This document shows, piece by piece, positions 59,921 through 64,000 of a DNA stretch of 64,000 bases. The notes below the pieces were generated by a model. That model worked only from the letters and a program-made list of their open reading frames with translations. It was not told the origin of the DNA and did not search any database. Position numbers and translations under genes: made by a program. Source of the DNA: CAZKSN01 sp964555585 (GTDB taxonomy: Bacteria > Bacillota_I > Bacilli_A > RF39 > UBA660); contig CAZKSN010000001.1 in the NCBI GenBank assembly GCA_964555585.1, positions 124,001-188,000 on the forward strand, given 5' to 3'. The stretch's first letter is position 1. Every line of letters begins with the position of its first letter.

Positions 59921-62116
59921 TTAATAATCCCATACTCCATAACCTAAAATACTATGATTATTTACATCTGTTGTTTGAATTCTTATTGTATCAGATTCAT
60001 TTCCACCAATAGTTGTGATAATATCACCTTCTACTTTTATAACCATATTTATATGTTCTTGCCCATCTGGATTAAAAGGGTTTCCATTCCAAAATCCACG
60101 TCTATTTGAAGAACCCGACCTATAATCCCAAAAAATTAAATCACCAGTTTTTGGATAATATGCAGTACTAGTATAATTAATAATTTGTTCACCATTACTC
60201 CAACCATAAACACCCGGAAATTGAGTTAATGAAAATGCACTATGGAATAAATACAAACCTTCAGTTGAAGCAAAATGTGTAATCCAACCAGCTACTCCTC
60301 CGCTACTAAAATGGATTTTAGCACTAGCGGTAGGGGTTAATGAAACTATATATGATACAAATCTTGCACACCAAGCATCACTACTATTAAAACCTGTTAT
60401 TGCATGATCAGTAGCTTCTGACCAATTATTTATATCCCATAAGTCTTTATATTGTAAAGCATTTAATATTAAATCATTACCAAATACTTGAGAAAAATCA
60501 TAAGCATAAGTATTATAACCTAATATAGAATTTGCAGTATCTTCATATTCATCTATTTCATTTATTGTTTTCTCAATACCTTTAGGTGTACTAATATCAT
60601 TATATTCATATTCATTATTTTCTACTGCTTTTTTATATCCAGGAAAACGTTGATAAATAAATCCTTCACCATATTCTAGTTTTTTTTCAATTCCATTAAT
60701 AAACACAGGTTCAAATTCATCTTTTTCAGTAGTGTTTTCAACATTTGCAAATTGAAAAAAATTGTTTAAATTTTTATAATTTATATTTGAATCTGAATAA
60801 AAATTCAAAGATTCACTATTATAATTTGAAGCGAGTTCATTAATTACAGTTCCACTTGATTCTTCTAAAATAGGGACGCTAGATGAGCTTAAACACCAAC
60901 TTGGTGTTTCATTAGTTGCAGTTAATCTATTTTGAAAATCTTGATATGCATTACTTACTTCAGAACCATATCTTAAATAAATAAAAAATTTTTTAAAATC
61001 AAAATAATACATTGAAGAATCATCTGCTAGAACTTTTTTACATTTCCAATAATTATATGTATAATCTATTCCATCTATAGTTTTTATTTCTGATGAATCT
61101 ATCAACCAATCATAGTATTCATAATCTTCTATAAAAACCATTTGATTAATTAAATTATCTATATCATCTTGTGTTAATATTCCATTATTAAAAATATCAT
61201 CAACTATAGCGTTGGGGCTAATTAAATCAACATTATTTGAAGATGCAATATCACTTTGAGGTTGACTTTGGTATGCATATAAAATTGTAGCAAGAATTAA
61301 GCCTCTACTTAAAGTTATTTTATATTTTTCTTCTGCTTCTTCTATTTTTGTATAAATGAATTTTAAAGATTCACTATCTGAGCTATTTTCTAAAACCTGA
61401 TTTAACTCTTCCAATGACATCTGATTATACTCTTGATTATTTACCAATTCATCTTCATCTACACCATAGTTTGTTGACATTGTATCTATTACTGTAAAAA
61501 AAACAGTACATACTATAATAACTAATAATATTATTAAAATAATAATAAGAACAACTCCTAATGCAGAAAAAGCTGCTGCTCCTCCTCCTGCACTAGATGC
61601 AACACTTGTTGCTGTTCCTGCAGCTGCTGTACTTGCTCCTGCAGCTGCTGCTCCTCCTGCACTAGATGCAACACTTGTTGCTGTTCCTGCAGCTGCTGTA
61701 CTTGCTCCAGCTACAGCACCTTCTGTTGCTACACCAAGCCCTGAACCTGCACTTGCTCCAACTGTTGTTCCTGCAGCAGCTGTACTCGCTCCTGTTCCTG
61801 CAGTTACTCCTTCTGTTGCTGTGCCAAGCCCTGAACCTGCACTCGCTCCTGCAGTTCCGGCATTTACTCCTGTTCCTAAAGTATTTCCACTATTCATTCC
61901 AACACTCGGGTTAAGTCTTTCACCTACATTCGGAGTCATTCTTTCTCCAACACCTGGGTTAAGTCTTTCACCTACATTAGAATTTAAATTTCCTTTTATA
62001 TTATCTTTTGAATTAATTTTTTCCCTAAATCTATCAATTTGGTTTTTAATATCATTAATATCAATAGAAGAGGACCTATTTTGTTCCTCTTCTTGATTAT
62101 AATAATTTTCATCCAT
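59921..62116 (-). CDS. T4SS-associated CHAP-domain cell-wall hydrolase with repeat-rich N-terminus
   Basis: A 731-residue protein. The N-terminus (about 1-180) is cytoplasmic, starting Asn/Glu rich, then GERLNP-type repeats and a long Ala/Gly/Thr/Ser tract; one helix (about 185-213) follows, then a large extracellular part. The C-terminal CHAP domain has AWCARFVSYI with the catalytic Cys (near 575) and EHINMVIKVEGD with its His, plus GDLIFWDY. It should cut peptidoglycan to let the secretion channel pass, like CwlT or VirB1. It lies between VirB4 and the lipoprotein. Confidence 0.85.
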   Translation of the reverse strand: MDENYYNQEEEQNRSSSIDINDIKNQIDRFREKINSKDNIKGNLNSNVGERLNPGVGERMTPNVGERLNPSVGMNSGNTLGTGVNAGTAGASAGSGLGTATEGVTAGTGASTAAAGTTVGASAGSGLGVATEGAVAGASTAAAGTATSVASSAGGAAAAGASTAAAGTATSVASSAGGGAAAFSALGVVLIIILIILLVIIVCTVFFTVIDTMSTNYGVDEDELVNNQEYNQMSLEELNQVLENSSDSESLKFIYTKIEEAEEKYKITLSRGLILATILYAYQSQPQSDIASSNNVDLISPNAIVDDIFNNGILTQDDIDNLINQMVFIEDYEYYDWLIDSSEIKTIDGIDYTYNYWKCKKVLADDSSMYYFDFKKFFIYLRYGSEVSNAYQDFQNRLTATNETPSWCLSSSSVPILEESSGTVINELASNYNSESLNFYSDSNINYKNLNNFFQFANVENTTEKDEFEPVFINGIEKKLEYGEGFIYQRFPGYKKAVENNEYEYNDISTPKGIEKTINEIDEYEDTANSILGYNTYAYDFSQVFGNDLILNALQYKDLWDINNWSEATDHAITGFNSSDAWCARFVSYIVSLTPTASAKIHFSSGGVAGWITHFASTEGLYLFHSAFSLTQFPGVYGWSNGEQIINYTSTAYYPKTGDLIFWDYRSGSSNRRGFWNGNPFNPDGQEHINMVIKVEGDIITTIGGNESDTIRIQTTDVNNHSILGYGVWDY
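61567..61704 (-). repeat. Two-copy 69-bp tandem repeat in the CHAP protein gene
   Basis: Two nearly identical 69-base units encode GASTAAAGTATSVASSAGG plus AAAA twice. The same tract also holds two looser copies of GASAGSGLG-x-ATEG upstream. Such repeats can change in number by slippage, so length may vary between strains. Confidence 0.8.
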
Positions 62117-62145
62117 AAATTACCACCCTCTTCTAGTAATAATTT

Positions 62146-63936
62146 TTATAATCCCCCACCACTACCAAATGAATCTAATTCTTCCATTGTAGCAATGATA
62201 TTTATTCTCATTCTTCTAGATCCACAAACAAATAATGCTTGTCCTTGACTAAATCTTTTTATTGAATCTTTTTCAGAATCATTTAAATCAACTAATTTAC
62301 TTAAGTCATCAACAGCTTGTTTTTTCAAGCCCATAACAAGATAGTATGAAGCATTATCAAATATTGCTTTTCCATGCACAATTATATTAGGAGCAGCAAA
62401 ATCTGTAGGTTGTTGCGTAATAATAATTGTTCCAGTATTATATTTTCTGCTTCTTCTTTGAACTCTTGCTAAGAACTCAGCTCCTAAAGTATTTTGATCA
62501 GCTAATAATACATGAGCTTCATCTACCATTAATATTGTGTTAACATCTTTATCCAATGTTAATCCCCAAGCAAATTTTAATATATTAAAGAATAATGCAT
62601 TTCTAATATTATTATCAGCACTCATAACTTCACGAATATTAAATACTATAAAATCACTATTAACTTCAATTGAAGTATGACCATTAAAGTAATATCTTAA
62701 TTCTTTTACTAAAGGTCTGATTTTTAATTCAAGTTTTTCCATTATTTCTTTTTCACGAGTTTTTTCTACCATAGAAAGAAGTCTTCCTTTTATTGTAGCA
62801 TACACATCATCAAAAGTAGGAAAATCTTCAGATTTTAAATTTTTAAAGTCTGTATTAAAATCAATTTTATATCTTTTATATGTTTCTTGAACAACTTCAC
62901 TAAATAAAGTTAACACATCTTCTTCCATTTCAGGATCATAATATTTCATAAATGCTTTTAAACCTTGAAGAGATCTTGTTAAAACTGCATAACTCATGCC
63001 TTGAGCTAACTCTTCTTCATCAGCATCCATAATTATTTCAAGAGGATTAATTAAGCCAAATTCTCCACCTCGACCTAAGTCAATAAAATCTCCTCCATAT
63101 AATTTTGTCATTTCCTCAAGTTCACCTTCAGGATCAATTGCAATAATTTTATGACCATTTCTTATGTTAGATCTTAATAATAATTTTGCAGCTGTACTTT
63201 TACCAGAACCAGAAGTTCCAAGAATAATCATATTAGCATTATTTCTATTAAATTCCTTTTTAATTTGATATAAGAATTGATTAAATAATATTACTCCACC
63301 AGAATTATCTGCTCCAAAAAGACAAGATAGTCCAGGATCTTTTATACTATCAAAAACAAATGGATACATCGCTGCAATTGTTGGAGTTGGTATTGGAGTT
63401 CCAATACGATCTTCAATATCACTTTTTGGAAATAAAGGTAACATACTCTTAAGTATTTTTTCTTGTTCAAATCTTAATACAGTTCCCTTCATACCTAAAG
63501 CATCCAGATAGTTCTTTATTTGTATTTTCTTATTTTCTAATTCTTCATGGGAATCTGCTGATACCAATACATGCATTTGAAAATCAAAAATTCTAGATTG
63601 AGTAGCTGTTAACATGCTAATAAATGCTTCAATACTTTCATAATCCATTCTTATTTTTTCTTGTATTGTTCTATCATTTTCATTCTGATATCGCATTTTT
63701 AAATCTGCTATTTCTTTATTTAACATTTTTGCTAATGTTGAAAAAGGAATAGGTATATGTTTAATAACTATTTTAATTCCAGATAATTGAGTTAAATTAG
63801 CCAAATATCCATGCGGAATAACAGGTTGATAACTGATTATAGTTAAAATAGTACAATATTTATCACTTATAATCATGTCTCCACTTCTAAATTCTAAACC
63901 TTTTGGAGCTATTTGACTTTTAAAATTCATACTCAT
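62146..63936 (-). CDS. VirB4/TraE-type secretion ATPase
   Basis: A 596-residue ATPase of the VirB4/ConE family. Walker A is LGTSGSGKSTAAKLLL (about 230) and Walker B ILMVDEAHVLL (about 462), then QRRSRKYNTGTIIITQQPTDF and a C-terminal SxGQALF block. An N-terminal domain (about 1-200) contacts the channel. It powers conjugation or secretion channel assembly. Its ATG overlaps the TGA of the upstream gene (ATGA). A GGTGATGG run lies upstream. Confidence 0.93.
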   Translation of the reverse strand: MSMNFKSQIAPKGLEFRSGDMIISDKYCTILTIISYQPVIPHGYLANLTQLSGIKIVIKHIPIPFSTLAKMLNKEIADLKMRYQNENDRTIQEKIRMDYESIEAFISMLTATQSRIFDFQMHVLVSADSHEELENKKIQIKNYLDALGMKGTVLRFEQEKILKSMLPLFPKSDIEDRIGTPIPTPTIAAMYPFVFDSIKDPGLSCLFGADNSGGVILFNQFLYQIKKEFNRNNANMIILGTSGSGKSTAAKLLLRSNIRNGHKIIAIDPEGELEEMTKLYGGDFIDLGRGGEFGLINPLEIIMDADEEELAQGMSYAVLTRSLQGLKAFMKYYDPEMEEDVLTLFSEVVQETYKRYKIDFNTDFKNLKSEDFPTFDDVYATIKGRLLSMVEKTREKEIMEKLELKIRPLVKELRYYFNGHTSIEVNSDFIVFNIREVMSADNNIRNALFFNILKFAWGLTLDKDVNTILMVDEAHVLLADQNTLGAEFLARVQRRSRKYNTGTIIITQQPTDFAAPNIIVHGKAIFDNASYYLVMGLKKQAVDDLSKLVDLNDSEKDSIKRFSQGQALFVCGSRRMRINIIATMEELDSFGSGGGL

Positions 63937-64000
63937 GCTCCCATCACCGCCTTAAATTCTACTGAACTTCCTCCATTTAAAAATCCGTCCAATAATATAC
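63933..64000 (-). CDS. Partial T4SS gene at the window edge
   Basis: Only the last 21 codons are present, ending LLDGFLNGGSSVEFKAVMGA and TGA, which overlaps the VirB4 start. Position and coupling suggest a channel component (VirB3/VirB6 or PrgI-like), but the visible part is too short to identify it. Confidence 0.6.
   Translation of the reverse strand, partial: ILLDGFLNGGSSVEFKAVMGA

Overview
The window is a strongly AT-rich Bacillota chromosome. It carries SpoVS, a SigF-type sporulation sigma factor with a SpoIIAA-like partner, SpoVAC/AD/AE and YjcZ-type peptides, so the organism, or a recent ancestor, forms endospores. TAA, TAG and TGA all end intact genes and tryptophan is TGG, so the standard bacterial code applies. 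The gene mix (small sporulation set, T-box control, SecDF fusion, minimal biosynthesis, many unknown membrane proteins) suggests an uncultured gut Bacilli lineage such as RF39, but that placement is inference. Two 10-N runs (13421-13430 and 16372-16381) mark a draft assembly; one of them lies inside spoVAD.

Layout. 1-5.8 kb: small membrane proteins, spoVS, valS under a valine T-box and a consensus promoter, a large unknown gene and tRNA-Met. 5.8-12 kb: a glycolipid glycosyltransferase, an orphan CofE-type ligase, prs, a frameshifted lipid kinase, plsC and a half-size DMT transporter pair, one member with an in-frame amber. 12-16 kb: two tRNA-Leu genes flanking a metallophosphoesterase, then scpA/scpB. 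15.8-22.6 kb: sporulation block spoIIAA-like, sigF, spoVAC, spoVAD, spoVAE, preceded by an unknown secreted membrane protein, two Nudix enzymes, a small ppGpp-hydrolase-like HD protein and dacF. 22.7-32.7 kb: an M15 peptidase, an adhesion-like anchored protein, pyrimidine phosphorylase, HD proteins, an ssb gene split around a nitroreductase/regulator pair, a SufS-type desulfurase, dcd and a HIT protein. 32.7-45 kb: HerA-like ATPase, asnB, YjcZ peptides, prsA, recX, rpoZ, a DUF2779 nuclease, a RodA/FtsW protein, a thioredoxin-CcdA fusion and a LysM-CAP protein. 45-49 kb: a KilA-N gene between direct repeats, tRNA-Ala, yvcK and a second M15-like protein that lacks zinc ligands. 49-56.9 kb: mscL, then comN-secDF-relA-dtd, rmuC, a VTT protein and a rhodanese. 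57-64 kb: a type IV secretion cluster (VirB4, CHAP hydrolase, lipoprotein, VirD4) running off the right edge.

The most unusual signals are these. The spoIIA locus has no spoIIAB, and its SpoIIAA-like protein has lysine where the phosphorylated serine should be. RelA has a broken hydrolase motif while a separate small HD protein keeps an intact one. Three genes have no ATG/GTG/TTG start, but each has a well-spaced Shine-Dalgarno sequence ahead of ATT. The ssb gene is split by a two-gene cassette. One carboxypeptidase paralogue appears to be a pseudoenzyme.
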